Shown here in pieces: positions 8,016 through 17,197 of a stretch of DNA of 64,000 nt. The notes under the pieces were generated by a model. That model searched no databases, had not been told where the DNA came from, and saw only the letters and a list, made by a program, of their open reading frames with translations. Every line of letters begins with the position of its first letter. The stretch's first letter is position 1. The stretch comes from Amycolatopsis palatopharyngis. Its GTDB lineage: Bacteria > Actinomycetota > Actinomycetes > Mycobacteriales > Pseudonocardiaceae. Where the stretch lies: contig NZ_PQHZ01000007.1 in NCBI RefSeq assembly GCF_003385185.1, forward strand, positions 150,304-214,303, read 5' to 3'. The position numbers and the translations under genes were made by a program.

Positions 8016-9107
8016 ATGACTGTGCCGGACTACGACGCCGACCTGCCCGTTCACGTCGAACGGGTCCTCGACGACTTCGTGCGCGAGGCCGGTGCGGCCA
8101 TCCGGGACACCGAACCGGCCTTCGAGCCCGGCCTCGACGCCCTGTCCGCCTTCGTCCTCGGTGGCGGCAAGCGCCTGCGCCCGACGTTCGCCTGGTGGGC
8201 CTGGCGAGGAGCAGGCGGCGATCCGGCAGGGCCGCACGCCGAGGGAGTGCTGCAGGCCGTCGCCAGCCTGGAGCTGATCCAGGCGTGCGCGTTGATCCAC
8301 GACGACGTCATGGACTCGTCGGACTCCCGCCGTGGCGCCCCGACCGTGCACATGGCCTTCGCCAAACGGCATGCCGACGCGGGGCTGCTCGGCTCGGCGG
8401 CCACCTTCGGGCTCTCGGCGGCGATCCTGATCGGTGACCTCGCACTGGCCTGGGCCGAGGACATGTTCGCAGGCGCGGCACTGCCCGCGGAGACGCTCAC
8501 CGCGGCGCGGCCGGCATGGCGGGCGATGCGCACCGAGGTGATGGCCGGGCAATACCTCGACGTGCACACCCAGGCCGTCGGTGACACCTCCATCGAAGCC
8601 GCACTGCGGATCGACAAGCTCAAGACAGCCGCCTACACCGTGCAGCGGCCACTGCACCTGGGCGCGGCCCTCGCCGGGGCCGGCGAAACCACGGTCCGCA
8701 CACTGCTGAACCTCGGCGGTGACCTAGGGATCGCCTTCCAGTTGCGCGACGACCTGCTGGGTGTGTTCGGCGATCCCTCCGTCACCGGCAAACCCGCCGG
8801 TGACGACCTGCGCGAGGGCAAACGCACCCTGCTGCTCGCACTCGCTTTGCGTGGTGCCGACGAACAGGGGCGAGACGCCGAGGGCAAACTCATCGCCGCG
8901 TCCGTGGGCAACGCGGAACTGACCGAGTCCGACGTGGACGACGTCCGGCAGGCACTCCTCGACGTCGGCGCCGTCGACGCCGTCGAACGGCGGATCACCG
9001 AACTCACCGACACGGCGCTGACCACTTTGGAGCAGGCCGCACTCACCGAACCGGCGGCCACCCGGCTCGCCGAACTCGCCGCGCGTGCGACCCAGAGGAA
9101 CTACTGA
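8016..9107 (+). CDS. Polyprenyl (geranylgeranyl) diphosphate synthase
   Basis: This 363-residue trans-isoprenyl diphosphate synthase condenses IPP with allylic diphosphates. GGGKRLRPTFAWW is the IPP-binding motif, LIHDDVMDSSDSRRG is the first aspartate-rich motif, and FQLRDDLLGVFGD is the second. I chose ATG 8016, where homology begins (MTVPDYDADLPVHVERVL); upstream codons pass through the palindromic repeats. The next gene, 2 bp downstream, is a phytoene desaturase-like oxidoreductase, so the expected product is GGPP for carotenoids. In the M. tuberculosis neighbourhood of the same order the counterpart is idsA2. Chain length cannot be fixed from sequence alone. Confidence 0.9.
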   Translation: MTVPDYDADLPVHVERVLDDFVREAGAAIRDTEPAFEPGLDALSAFVLGGGKRLRPTFAWWAWRGAGGDPAGPHAEGVLQAVASLELIQACALIHDDVMDSSDSRRGAPTVHMAFAKRHADAGLLGSAATFGLSAAILIGDLALAWAEDMFAGAALPAETLTAARPAWRAMRTEVMAGQYLDVHTQAVGDTSIEAALRIDKLKTAAYTVQRPLHLGAALAGAGETTVRTLLNLGGDLGIAFQLRDDLLGVFGDPSVTGKPAGDDLREGKRTLLLALALRGADEQGRDAEGKLIAASVGNAELTESDVDDVRQALLDVGAVDAVERRITELTDTALTTLEQAALTEPAATRLAELAARATQRNY

Positions 9108-9109
9108 CC

Positions 9110-10585
9110 ATGGCACGATCCGTCAGGGGGCGCACCGACCATGTGGTGGTGATCGGTGCTGGCCTCGCCGGACTGTCGGCCACCCTCCACCTGCTGGGTG
9201 CGGGCAGGCAGGTGACCCTCCTGGAACGTGAGCCGCATCCGGGCGGCCGGGTCGCACAACGCGACGGTGCCGACTACTCCGTGGACACCGGCGCCAGCGT
9301 GCTCACTATGCCCGAACTGCTCGACGAGGCGTTCGCCGCGGTCGGCGAGAACACTTCGGACCGGCTCCGGCTGACCCGGCTCGACCCGGCGTACCGCGCC
9401 CACTTCGCCGACGGCAGCACCATCCGGCTGCATACGGGGGCCGAGGCGATGGAGACCGAGATCCGCGCGGTCGCCGGAGCACGGGAAGCCGAGGGCTACC
9501 GGGATCTGCGGCGCTGGCTGAGTGCGCTCTACGCCGCCCAGCGCGATCACTTCATCGGAGCCAACTTCGATTCCCCGCTCGATCTGGCACGCCCGGAACT
9601 GGCCAAGTTGGCCGCTCTGGGCGGGTTCGGCAGGCTCGGCCCGCATATCGGTCGCTTCCTGCGGGACGAGCGGCTGCGCCGGTTGTTCTCCTTCCAGTCG
9701 TTGTACGCCGGACTCGACCCGATGCGGGCGATCGCCGCGTACGGCGTGATCTCCTATATGGACACCGTCGGCGGGGTCTACTACCCAATGGGTGGCATGG
9801 GCATGATCGCGCGAGCCATGGCCGCGGCCGCGGAAGACGCCGGTGCGCGAGTACGTCTCGGCACATCCGCCGCGTGGCTGGAGCGGATCTCGTCCCGGGT
9901 GCGTGCGGTTCGCACGGCAGCGGGCGAACGAATCGAGTGCGACGCCGTCGTACTGGCCACCGAACTCGCCACGGCACATCAACTACTCGGCGTCCGTCCC
10001 CGCAGGGCGCGCCCACTGAGGTACTCCCCATCGGCCGTCGTACTGCACGGAAGTACGGCACACAGCTGGCCCGAGCTGGACCACCACACGATCTTCTTCG
10101 GTGCGGCGTGGCGAAGGACCTTCGCCGAGATCATCCGGGACGGAACCCTGATGAGCGATCCCTCGCTGCTGGTGACCCGGCCAACCGCCACCGACCCGGG
10201 TCGTGGCGGGAACGGGCGTCAGTCGATCTCGGTGCTGGCCCCCGCACCGAACCTGATCACCGGCCGGATCGACTGGGCCAGGGTGGGGCCTCGCTACCGG
10301 GAGGAACTGCTTGGCACACTCACCGCTCGCGGTCTGACCGGCTTCGACTCGGACCTCGATGTGGACGAGGTCGTCACGCCCGCGAACTGGGCCGAGCGCG
10401 GGCTCAGCGCGGGCACCCCGTTCTCCCTGGCCCACACGTTCGCCCAGACCGGCCCCTTCCGGCCGCGCAATCTGGTTCGCGGCGTGGACAACGCGGTACT
10501 CGCCGGTTGCGGCACGACCCCGGGGGTCGGCATCCCGCCGGTACTCATCTCCGGCAGGCTCGCCGCTGCCCGCGTCACCAACTGA
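9110..10585 (+). CDS. crtI: Phytoene desaturase-like FAD oxidoreductase
   Basis: The 491-residue protein has the CrtI/amine-oxidase-like FAD fold. VVVIGAGLAGLSATLHLL followed by VTLLEREPHPGGRV is the N-terminal dinucleotide-binding motif, GVYYPMGGMGMIARAM is the middle substrate-domain signature, and the end VLAGCGTTPGVGIPPVLISG is the C-terminal flavin motif of bacterial phytoene desaturases. It follows the GGPP synthase by 2 bp, evidently one operon. The expected reaction is stepwise dehydrogenation of phytoene to lycopene or a related polyene. No phytoene synthase (crtB) or cyclase is adjacent, so the pathway needs genes elsewhere; related desaturases of squalene-type substrates cannot be excluded. 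Confidence 0.85.
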   Translation: MARSVRGRTDHVVVIGAGLAGLSATLHLLGAGRQVTLLEREPHPGGRVAQRDGADYSVDTGASVLTMPELLDEAFAAVGENTSDRLRLTRLDPAYRAHFADGSTIRLHTGAEAMETEIRAVAGAREAEGYRDLRRWLSALYAAQRDHFIGANFDSPLDLARPELAKLAALGGFGRLGPHIGRFLRDERLRRLFSFQSLYAGLDPMRAIAAYGVISYMDTVGGVYYPMGGMGMIARAMAAAAEDAGARVRLGTSAAWLERISSRVRAVRTAAGERIECDAVVLATELATAHQLLGVRPRRARPLRYSPSAVVLHGSTAHSWPELDHHTIFFGAAWRRTFAEIIRDGTLMSDPSLLVTRPTATDPGRGGNGRQSISVLAPAPNLITGRIDWARVGPRYREELLGTLTARGLTGFDSDLDVDEVVTPANWAERGLSAGTPFSLAHTFAQTGPFRPRNLVRGVDNAVLAGCGTTPGVGIPPVLISGRLAAARVTN

Positions 10586-10634
10586 GCCACCGCATCGACC
10601 GGCTGAACCCACGCACACTCGATACCCTGCGCTC

Positions 10635-11423
10635 ATGACCTCAGCAGGCAACAGGCCGATCAGAATCGGCCTGCAACTTCAGCCACAGCACGCCGACTAC
10701 GCCACGATCCGTCGCGCGGCCGCGGAAGCCGAGGAACTCGGCGTGGACATCCTCTTCAACTGGGACCACTTCTACCCACTCTCCGGTGAGCCAGAGGGCA
10801 AGCACTTCGAGTGCTGGACGATGCTCGGGGCGTGGGCGGAATCGACCAGTCGAGTCGAGATCGGCGCTCTGGTCACCTGCAACAGCTACCGCAATCCCGA
10901 ACTGCTCGCCGACATGGCCCGCACGGTCGACCACATCAGCGATGGCAGGCTCGTCCTCGGCATCGGCGCGGGCTGGTTCGAGAAGGACTACGACGAGTAC
11001 GGCTACGAGTTCGGTACCGCGGGCAGGCGGATCGACGATCTCGGCGAGGCGCTGCCGCGAATCGAGAGCAGGTTCGCCAAGCTCAACCCGCCGCCGACCC
11101 GCAAGATCCCGGTGCTGATCGGCGGAAGCGGCGAGAAGAAGACCCTGAAGCTGGTCGCCAGGCACGCCGACATCTGGCACGGCTTCGGTGAGGTGGAGAC
11201 CGCCACCCGCAAGGTGCGGATCCTTGACCAGCACTGCGCCGACGTCGGGCGCGACCCGGCCGAGATCGAGCGTTCGGTCGGTGTGGAGGGCTCCCCGGAG
11301 AAGTCCGCGGCGCAGCTGCACGATCTCGGGATCACCATGTTCACCGTGGCGACCGGCGGTCCGGACTACGACCTCGGCCAGCTGCGCGAATGGCTCGCCT
11401 GGCGCGACGAGCAGAACGGCTGA
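10635..11423 (+). CDS. LLM-class F420-dependent oxidoreductase
   Basis: The 262-residue protein belongs to the luciferase-like superfamily, TIGR03560-type F420-dependent group. Evidence: IRIGLQLQPQHADYATIR at the N-terminus, DILFNWDHFYPL, a LGIGAGWFEKDYDEYGYEFG block that lines the deazaflavin pocket, and KIPVLIGGSGEKKTLKLVAR. These enzymes transfer hydride between F420H2 and diverse substrates. Start at ATG 10635, 50 bp after the crtI stop. A hairpin terminator follows at 11430. Substrate unknown; a role in carotenoid chemistry is possible by position but unsupported. Confidence 0.88.
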   Translation: MTSAGNRPIRIGLQLQPQHADYATIRRAAAEAEELGVDILFNWDHFYPLSGEPEGKHFECWTMLGAWAESTSRVEIGALVTCNSYRNPELLADMARTVDHISDGRLVLGIGAGWFEKDYDEYGYEFGTAGRRIDDLGEALPRIESRFAKLNPPPTRKIPVLIGGSGEKKTLKLVARHADIWHGFGEVETATRKVRILDQHCADVGRDPAEIERSVGVEGSPEKSAAQLHDLGITMFTVATGGPDYDLGQLREWLAWRDEQNG

Positions 11424-11429
11424 GGCACA

Positions 11430-11465
11430 GGGGGACCCGGCGAGCAGCAGGACGTCAGGTCCCCC
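11430..11465 (+). terminator. Hairpin terminator after the F420 oxidoreductase gene
   Basis: GGGGGACC (11430-11437) pairs perfectly with GGTCCCCC (11458-11465), 7 bp beyond the stop codon. No U tract is seen. Confidence 0.6.
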
Positions 11466-11530
11466 GGCCTGGAAAGGTCCCGACGTACAGCGGGATGACA
11501 CCGTGTGCCGGGCCAGCCAGACTGTCGCCC

Positions 11531-14332
11531 ATGGTGGCCACCGGGATGGACACGCAGGCCGATCCGCCGCCCACTGTCCATGGCCGCGCTCCCCAGCTCG
11601 CCGGACTGACCGGCCGGCTCGACCTCGCCCGCGAAGGGCAAGGTAGCGCCGTCGTGATTCTCGGCGAAGCGGGAGCCGGGCGTACGACACTGCTGGACGC
11701 ACTGCGGTCGGCCTGGCCCTCGGCGCGCCTGTTCGGCACCTGCGGGGCCGAATCCGAGTCCGCGTTGCCGTTCGCCGGATTGCATCGGCTGCTCCGGGCC
11801 GCACCGGCGGACATCGCGCGGCTGCCGGTCGCACATCGGACCGCTCTCGCTCCCGCGCTCGGCCCCACCTGCCCTGCCGGACCCGTCGTCAGCAGTGGCG
11901 ATCTCGGCATGCACGCCGCCGTCCACCACCTGCTGACCGAAAGCGCGACAGCGCCGGAAGCCGCTGTGACCGTCTGCCTTGTCGACGACGCCCAACTGCT
12001 CGACCACGCGTCGCTGTCGGCGCTGGCGTTCACCGCCCGCAGGCTCGAGGGCACCCGGACGGTTCTCGTGTTCACCGCCGAGCAGGGCCCCGAGTGGCCC
12101 TGCGCCGACCTGCTGGACCGGATCCCCCGTGTCCACCTCCGGCCACTGGACGACGACGCGGCGGAGGCGATCCTGCGGGACCGTCTCTGCCGTGACCTCG
12201 GTACCGAGCGCAGTGGACAGCTGATCGACCTGTGCTGTGGGAACCCGCTGGCCCTGACCGAGGTCGCCGAGGCGCTGGGCGTCGAGGGCCCGGACGCATT
12301 CGCGGCCCTGCCCCGATCCCTGCCCGCGACCAGCAGGTTGCGCCGCTCGATCCGGCGCAGGCTGGTCCGGCTCTCCGCTGGTGCCCGCAGGATCGTGGCG
12401 ATGACGGCCGTCGACGGTGCACTCGGCCTCGACGTCCTGCTCCGGGCCTGCGCCAGTGCGGGAATCGCACCGGACGGGCTCGACGAGGGACGGCGGGCGG
12501 GGCTGCTGGTGGTCACCGACGGGGTCGCCCGGGTACGCGGGCGCCTGCTGGACGGCGTACTCAGGGCGGAACTCGACCTTGGCGAGACACAGGAGGCGCA
12601 CCGCCTGCTCACCGAAGTCACCGATCCCGAGACCGACAGGTACCGCTGGACCTGGCACAGGGCAGCGCTGGCGAATGAGGACACCAGGAGGATCGCGGCG
12701 GAACTCGACCACGCGGCCGCGTTGGCGCGACAGTCTCGCGACTATCTCGCGTCGTCCAGGGCGAGCGAGCGCGCGGCTGTCCTCGGCGCACCCGGCGAGG
12801 ACAGGGCGCGGCGGCTGATCACGGCGTCGGCCGACTACTGGGCAGCGGGCCGTCCGCGCCGTTGCCGCGCACTGCTCACCGAGGCCGAACCCCTGGCCGG
12901 ATCGGCCGAGCTGCGCGGCGCCGTCTCGCTGCTCAACGGCGAGATCGAACTACGCAGCGGGTTCCCAGCGGCCGCTGCCAGCGAGCTGCTCGTCATGGCA
13001 CGGCAGTTCGCTGACACGCACCGCTCGCTGGCCGTCGAAACGCTCGTGCTCGCGGGCGAGGCGAGTTGCGTGGCCGGGGACAACGCGGGATATGTCGCCA
13101 CGGCCGAGGACGCGGCGCGGCTGCGCACCGCCGAGCAGACACCGGCGACGGGACTGGTGCTCGACCACTTCGCGGGAATGGCGTCGACCTTCCGTGGCGA
13201 GCACGGCAAGGCCGAAGCGGCGCTGCGCAGGGTCGTCGCGTTCGCCGGTGTCACCGAGCATCCCGTCGCGAAGATCCTCGCGAGCCAGGCCGCCTACACC
13301 CTCGGCGAGTCCTCGACCGCACACGAACTCGCCCTGCGCGCCGTGACCCACGCACGAGCCAGCGGCAATCAGACCCAGGTGCCGTGGGCGATGGTCTACG
13401 CCTCGATGGCGGCGATGCTCGCCGACCGGTACTCGGCAGCGGTCAGCAGCTCGCTGGAGGGCCTGCGCACCGCACAAGCGCTGGGACAGCGCAACTGCGC
13501 GATCGACCACCTCTGCATCCTCGCACTGCTGTCCGCGATGCGGGGTGACCACGAGACCGCCACGATCCGGCTCGACGCGGCCGCGCACGGTGTCGCCGAG
13601 CGGGGGCTGGGCAGGCCGAGCGCGTTCGGTTCCTGGGCCGCGGCCTGCGCCGACCTCGCGGTCGGCCGTCCCGCCGACGCACTGGACCGGTTACGCCCGC
13701 TTTCCTCCGGCGAGAACCACCGCTACTCCTCGATCAGGGCGATGGCGGTACCGCAATTCGTCGAGGCCGCGGTGCGCTGTGGTCAGCGGCGCAGAGCGGA
13801 GCGCGCACTCGGCTCGTTCGACCGCTGGGCCAGCAGTACGGGAGGACCCGCGCGACGCGCGCTCGCGCACCGTTGTCACGCCCTGCTCGCGAACACCACA
13901 GCGGAAGCGACGGAGCACTACCTCGAGGCGATCCAGTTGCACCGCGAATGCGATACGAGTTTCGAACTGGCCAGAACCGAACTCTTCTACGCACATCAGT
14001 TGCGCCGGGACCGGAAACCGGGACAGGCGAGGGAGTATCTGCGGGAGTCACTGAAGATCTTCCAGGGAGCGGGTGCGCGGCACTGGGTCTCGCGCACCAA
14101 GGCGGAACTGCGGGCGTGCGGCGATCCCGTACGTGGCGAGAGTTCCACCGGCACCACCGAACTGACCCCGCAGCAATCGGAGATCTCCCGCCTTGTCGCC
14201 GAGGGCGCGACCAACAGGGAGATCGCGACCCAGTTGTTCATCAGCCACCGCACCGTCGATTACCACCTGCGCAACATCTTCACCAAACTCGGTGTCCGGT
14301 CCCGCGTGGAACTGGCCAAGCTGTTCCGCTGA
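11531..14332 (+). CDS. LuxR-family (LAL-type) ATP-binding transcriptional regulator
   Basis: At about 933 residues this is a large ATP-binding LuxR (LAL/MalT-like) regulator. An N-terminal AAA domain shows Walker A LGEAGAGRTTLL (about residues 44-55) and a Walker B-like TVCLVDDAQLLDHASL near 145. The middle is helical, TPR-like. The C-terminal 60 residues form the LuxR helix-turn-helix: LTPQQSEISRLVAEGATNRE, then HRTVDYHLRNIFTKLGVRSR. I chose ATG 11531; ATG 11546 is an alternative. LAL regulators usually activate nearby genes on a signal bound by the helical domain. The gene directly downstream, 142 bp away in the same direction, is the secreted cutinase, making it the best candidate target. 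Confidence 0.88.
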   Translation: MVATGMDTQADPPPTVHGRAPQLAGLTGRLDLAREGQGSAVVILGEAGAGRTTLLDALRSAWPSARLFGTCGAESESALPFAGLHRLLRAAPADIARLPVAHRTALAPALGPTCPAGPVVSSGDLGMHAAVHHLLTESATAPEAAVTVCLVDDAQLLDHASLSALAFTARRLEGTRTVLVFTAEQGPEWPCADLLDRIPRVHLRPLDDDAAEAILRDRLCRDLGTERSGQLIDLCCGNPLALTEVAEALGVEGPDAFAALPRSLPATSRLRRSIRRRLVRLSAGARRIVAMTAVDGALGLDVLLRACASAGIAPDGLDEGRRAGLLVVTDGVARVRGRLLDGVLRAELDLGETQEAHRLLTEVTDPETDRYRWTWHRAALANEDTRRIAAELDHAAALARQSRDYLASSRASERAAVLGAPGEDRARRLITASADYWAAGRPRRCRALLTEAEPLAGSAELRGAVSLLNGEIELRSGFPAAAASELLVMARQFADTHRSLAVETLVLAGEASCVAGDNAGYVATAEDAARLRTAEQTPATGLVLDHFAGMASTFRGEHGKAEAALRRVVAFAGVTEHPVAKILASQAAYTLGESSTAHELALRAVTHARASGNQTQVPWAMVYASMAAMLADRYSAAVSSSLEGLRTAQALGQRNCAIDHLCILALLSAMRGDHETATIRLDAAAHGVAERGLGRPSAFGSWAAACADLAVGRPADALDRLRPLSSGENHRYSSIRAMAVPQFVEAAVRCGQRRRAERALGSFDRWASSTGGPARRALAHRCHALLANTTAEATEHYLEAIQLHRECDTSFELARTELFYAHQLRRDRKPGQAREYLRESLKIFQGAGARHWVSRTKAELRACGDPVRGESSTGTTELTPQQSEISRLVAEGATNREIATQLFISHRTVDYHLRNIFTKLGVRSRVELAKLFR

Positions 14333-14474
14333 TACCTGCCGGAAGGCCGGGACTGGTGGTTTCACCGATACGCGCCTGCGGTGCTCCTGCGCAGAATCGG
14401 AAGCTCCCGGTGCTGGCACCCGCTCCCCCGCCGCTCCGGGTTGTCATGTCCCCTGTGAACAGGAGTACAACGAC

Positions 14475-15395
14475 GTGTCTCCACGGACCACTTTCGCGGA
14501 CCGAGTCCGCTCGTCCCGCCCCTCCCGCGGCACCAGAATCGTGGCCGCCATGTCCATGGCACTCGCCGTGGCAGGCGGCAGCCTCGCCGGCGCCTCGACG
14601 GCGCAGGGCGCCGAGAACCCGCACGAACGTGGCCCGGCTCCCACGGAGTCCAGCATCGAGGCTCCTCGCGGCCCCTTCGCCACTTCCGAGACCCGTGTCT
14701 CGTCGTTCTCCGTCCGCGGTTTCGGCGGCGGCACGATCTACTATCCGACCAGCACGAGCCAGGGCACGTTCGGCGCGGTCGCGATCGCCCCGGGCTTCAC
14801 CGCGAGCCAGTCCAGCATGAGCTGGTACGGCCCGCGCCTGGCGTCCCAGGGCTTCATCATCTTCACCATCGACACCAACAGCCGTTACGACCAGCCCGGC
14901 AGTCGCGGCGATCAGTTGCTGGCCGCGCTGGACTACCTCGTTGAGGACAGCTCGGTCCGTGGCCGGATCGACGCGAGCAGGCTCGGCGTCATGGGCCATT
15001 CGATGGGTGGCGGCGGCTCGCTGGAGGCCGCGTCCGACCGGCCCAGTCTGCAGGCCGCCATCCCGCTCACGGCGTGGAACACCGACAAGACCTGGGGTGA
15101 GGTCCAGGTGCCGACCCTGATCGTCGGTGCCGAGAACGACTCCGTCGCCTCGGTGCGATCGCACTCGATCCCGTTCTACAACAGCCTTCCGTCCAGTTTG
15201 GACAAGGCGTACCTCGAACTGGACGACGCCAGCCACTTCGCGCCGAACTCGTCGAACACGACCATCGCGAAGTACAGCATCTCCTGGCTCAAGCGCTTCA
15301 TCGACAACGACACCCGCTACGAGCAGTTCCTCTGCCCGGCCCCCGACGACCGCACCATCTCCGACTACCGCGACACCTGCCCGCACTCGGGCTGA
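14475..15395 (+). CDS. Secreted cutinase / polyester hydrolase, Cut190-like
   Basis: This 306-residue secreted serine hydrolase is a close relative of actinobacterial cutinases that cleave cutin and aliphatic/aromatic polyesters, PET included (TfCut2, LCC, Cut190). A signal peptide runs to STAQGA near residue 46; mature homology starts ENPHERGPAPT. The nucleophile elbow GVMGHSMGGGG gives Ser176, AENDSVASVRSH gives Asp222, and LDDASHFAPN gives His254, the numbers I recall for S. viridis Cut190. The oxyanion/aromatic-clamp residues are Phe108 (APGFTA), Met177 and Trp201 (LTAWNTDKTW). Two cysteines near the C-terminus (FLCPAP and DTCPHSG) would form the conserved disulfide. GTG start with AGGAG 9 bases upstream. 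PET activity is inference. Confidence 0.93.
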   Translation: MSPRTTFADRVRSSRPSRGTRIVAAMSMALAVAGGSLAGASTAQGAENPHERGPAPTESSIEAPRGPFATSETRVSSFSVRGFGGGTIYYPTSTSQGTFGAVAIAPGFTASQSSMSWYGPRLASQGFIIFTIDTNSRYDQPGSRGDQLLAALDYLVEDSSVRGRIDASRLGVMGHSMGGGGSLEAASDRPSLQAAIPLTAWNTDKTWGEVQVPTLIVGAENDSVASVRSHSIPFYNSLPSSLDKAYLELDDASHFAPNSSNTTIAKYSISWLKRFIDNDTRYEQFLCPAPDDRTISDYRDTCPHSG

Positions 15396-15407
15396 AGCCG
15401 AACGCGA

Positions 15408-15968
15408 TCAGCGCGGCCCACCGCCTTCCCTGCGGTGGGCCGCCACGCGTTCCCGGGTCGCACAGCGGGCGGAGCAGTAGCGGCGCGGCCCACCGCTGCC
15501 GGTGTCGACGAACGGCCTGCCGCAGCGCGGGGAGGCACACAGGCCACCCGGCACCTGCTGTCGTTCGGCGAGCAGCACGGCGAGCGCCAGGCTGGACGAG
15601 GTCAGAATCCATTCGTCCATCGGCGCGTCGTCGGTGCTGTCGACGTGCAGGTGCCAGGCATGGCTTCCGCCATGGCTGGTCAATCGGGGCGGGCACGCCC
15701 GTGCCAGCAGCGAGTTGAGCACTCGGGCCGCCTCGTCGGCGCCGGCGGCCCCGAACACCGGCAGGAGCTCCCGCGCGGTCGCCCGCAGGCGGACGATGTC
15801 GGCGGCGGCCAACTCCAGGGGCTCCCGCTCACCGTGGCTGAGCAGGACCTGCCGCACCGACTCGGCGGAGGTCTCCTCGAACAGCAACGCGCCGATCAGG
15901 TCCACCGCTCGCCGCGCGGTCGCGCGGGCCGTGCGACCGGACAGGAATTCTCCGGCAGGTTCGGGCAT
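15408..15968 (-). CDS. CGNR zinc-finger (ABATE domain) regulator
   Basis: The 186-residue protein has an N-terminal helical ABATE (stress-induced, putative DNA-binding) region and a C-terminal CGNR zinc finger: LCASPRCGRPFVDTGS followed by RRYCSARCATRERVAAHR supplies four cysteines. Members are thought to act as transcription regulators. It is divergent from the MFS transporter gene at 15983 with only about 14 bp between starts, which suggests it controls that transporter and itself. Convergent to the cutinase gene with a shared hairpin. Confidence 0.88.
   Translation of the reverse strand: MPEPAGEFLSGRTARATARRAVDLIGALLFEETSAESVRQVLLSHGEREPLELAAADIVRLRATARELLPVFGAAGADEAARVLNSLLARACPPRLTSHGGSHAWHLHVDSTDDAPMDEWILTSSSLALAVLLAERQQVPGGLCASPRCGRPFVDTGSGGPRRYCSARCATRERVAAHRREGGGPR
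15413..15443. terminator. Hairpin shared by the convergent cutinase and CGNR genes
   Basis: A perfect 12-bp stem, GCGGCCCACCGC (15413-15424) and GCGGTGGGCCGC (15432-15443), begins 18 bp after the cutinase stop and lies within the 3' end of the convergent gene, so it can terminate cutinase transcription while being coding on the other strand. Confidence 0.7.
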
Positions 15969-15982
15969 GCGGACAGTGTAAC

Positions 15983-17197
15983 GTGCTGTTGATGATAGGC
16001 CGTTACAGGCTCGGGCAGTATCTGACGGGTGCCACGGCAGCGCGCACCGGCGACGAGTTGTCCGGTCCCGCGCTGCTTCTGCTGGGCCTCGCGGTCACCG
16101 GGTCCGTCGCCACCGCTGCCCTGCTGCTCGCCGCGTTGACCGTGTCCGCCGCGCTGGGCGGCCCCTTGCTCGGCGCGTTGCTCGACCGCAGTCCCAGGCC
16201 AGGACGACTGCTCGCCATGGCGCTGGCGGCCTACGCCACCGGACTCGCCCTGATCCTGCTCGGCACCGGGACCGTCCCGGTGCAGGTCGTGGTGACCGTC
16301 GCTGTCGTCACGGGACTGCTCAACCCCGCACTGTCCGGTGGCTGGACGGCACAGCTGCCCGCGGTCGTCCGGCCCGAGCGCTTCGCCAGGGCGAACGCCC
16401 TCGACGCGCTCACCTTCGGCGCGGCCAGCCTCACCGGCCCCGCATTGGCCGGGCTCATCGGCGGTCTCGCGGGCGCACCGGCCGCGATGGTCGTCGCCAT
16501 CGTGCTGATCGCGGCGGCGATCCCCGTCGCGGTCAGGCTGCCCGGGAGCGGTTCACCGGCACCACGTGCCCGGACCTCACTGATCGCGGACCTGCGCGCC
16601 GGAGCCGTGGCGATCGGGTCCAGCAGGACCCTCCGCGCGGCCACGGCAGCCTCGACCGTGTCCTTCGCGGGGATGGGAATGCTGGTCGTCTGCGTGCCGT
16701 TGCTCGGCGCCCGGGATTTCGGCGACGCCAACCGCGGGGCGCTGCTGCTGTCCGTCCTGGCCGCGGCCGCGCTCGGGGCGAACGCGCTGCTGGCGCGCAG
16801 CCCGAGCCTGTTGTCCCCGGACACGATCGTGCTCGCCAGCACGCTGGTGATCGGGGTGGGTGTCCTGTGGGCCGCGCAGGCCGGTGGGGCCTTCGCCGCC
16901 GTGGCTGCCGTCGTCGTGGTCGGGATCGGGGAAGGGCCGCAGCTCACCGCCCTGTTCGCCATCCGCCATCGCGAGGCACCCGAGGGACTCAGGTCCCAGA
17001 TCTTCACCACCGGCGCCAGCGTGAAGATAACCGGCTTCGCGGCGGGTTCCGCACTAGCCGGGCCACTGGCGGCGCGATCAGTCGGCACCTGCCTGCTCGT
17101 GGCCACATTCGTCGAACTAGCGGCCGCGCTGGTCTTTCTCGCCTGCCGTGGTCGCGCGGAGGGCGCCCAGAAGGCCCAGAAGGTCCAGAAGGCCTAG
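15983..17197 (+). CDS. MFS transporter
   Basis: The 404-residue protein has about twelve hydrophobic helices of the major facilitator type, close to the small group of MFS_1 proteins with GPLLGALLDRSPRPGRLLAM as the loop 2-3 motif after helix 2. Helix-rich segments with many Ala/Gly/Leu continue to FVELAAALVFLACRG; a short tail repeats the unit QKA. GTG 15983 or the nearby ATG 15992 may start translation. It diverges from the CGNR regulator and is likely its target. Its stop and that of the convergent Rv2175c-like gene share the palindrome CTAG. Substrate unknown, efflux probable. Confidence 0.85.
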   Translation: MLLMIGRYRLGQYLTGATAARTGDELSGPALLLLGLAVTGSVATAALLLAALTVSAALGGPLLGALLDRSPRPGRLLAMALAAYATGLALILLGTGTVPVQVVVTVAVVTGLLNPALSGGWTAQLPAVVRPERFARANALDALTFGAASLTGPALAGLIGGLAGAPAAMVVAIVLIAAAIPVAVRLPGSGSPAPRARTSLIADLRAGAVAIGSSRTLRAATAASTVSFAGMGMLVVCVPLLGARDFGDANRGALLLSVLAAAALGANALLARSPSLLSPDTIVLASTLVIGVGVLWAAQAGGAFAAVAAVVVVGIGEGPQLTALFAIRHREAPEGLRSQIFTTGASVKITGFAAGSALAGPLAARSVGTCLLVATFVELAAALVFLACRGRAEGAQKAQKVQKA

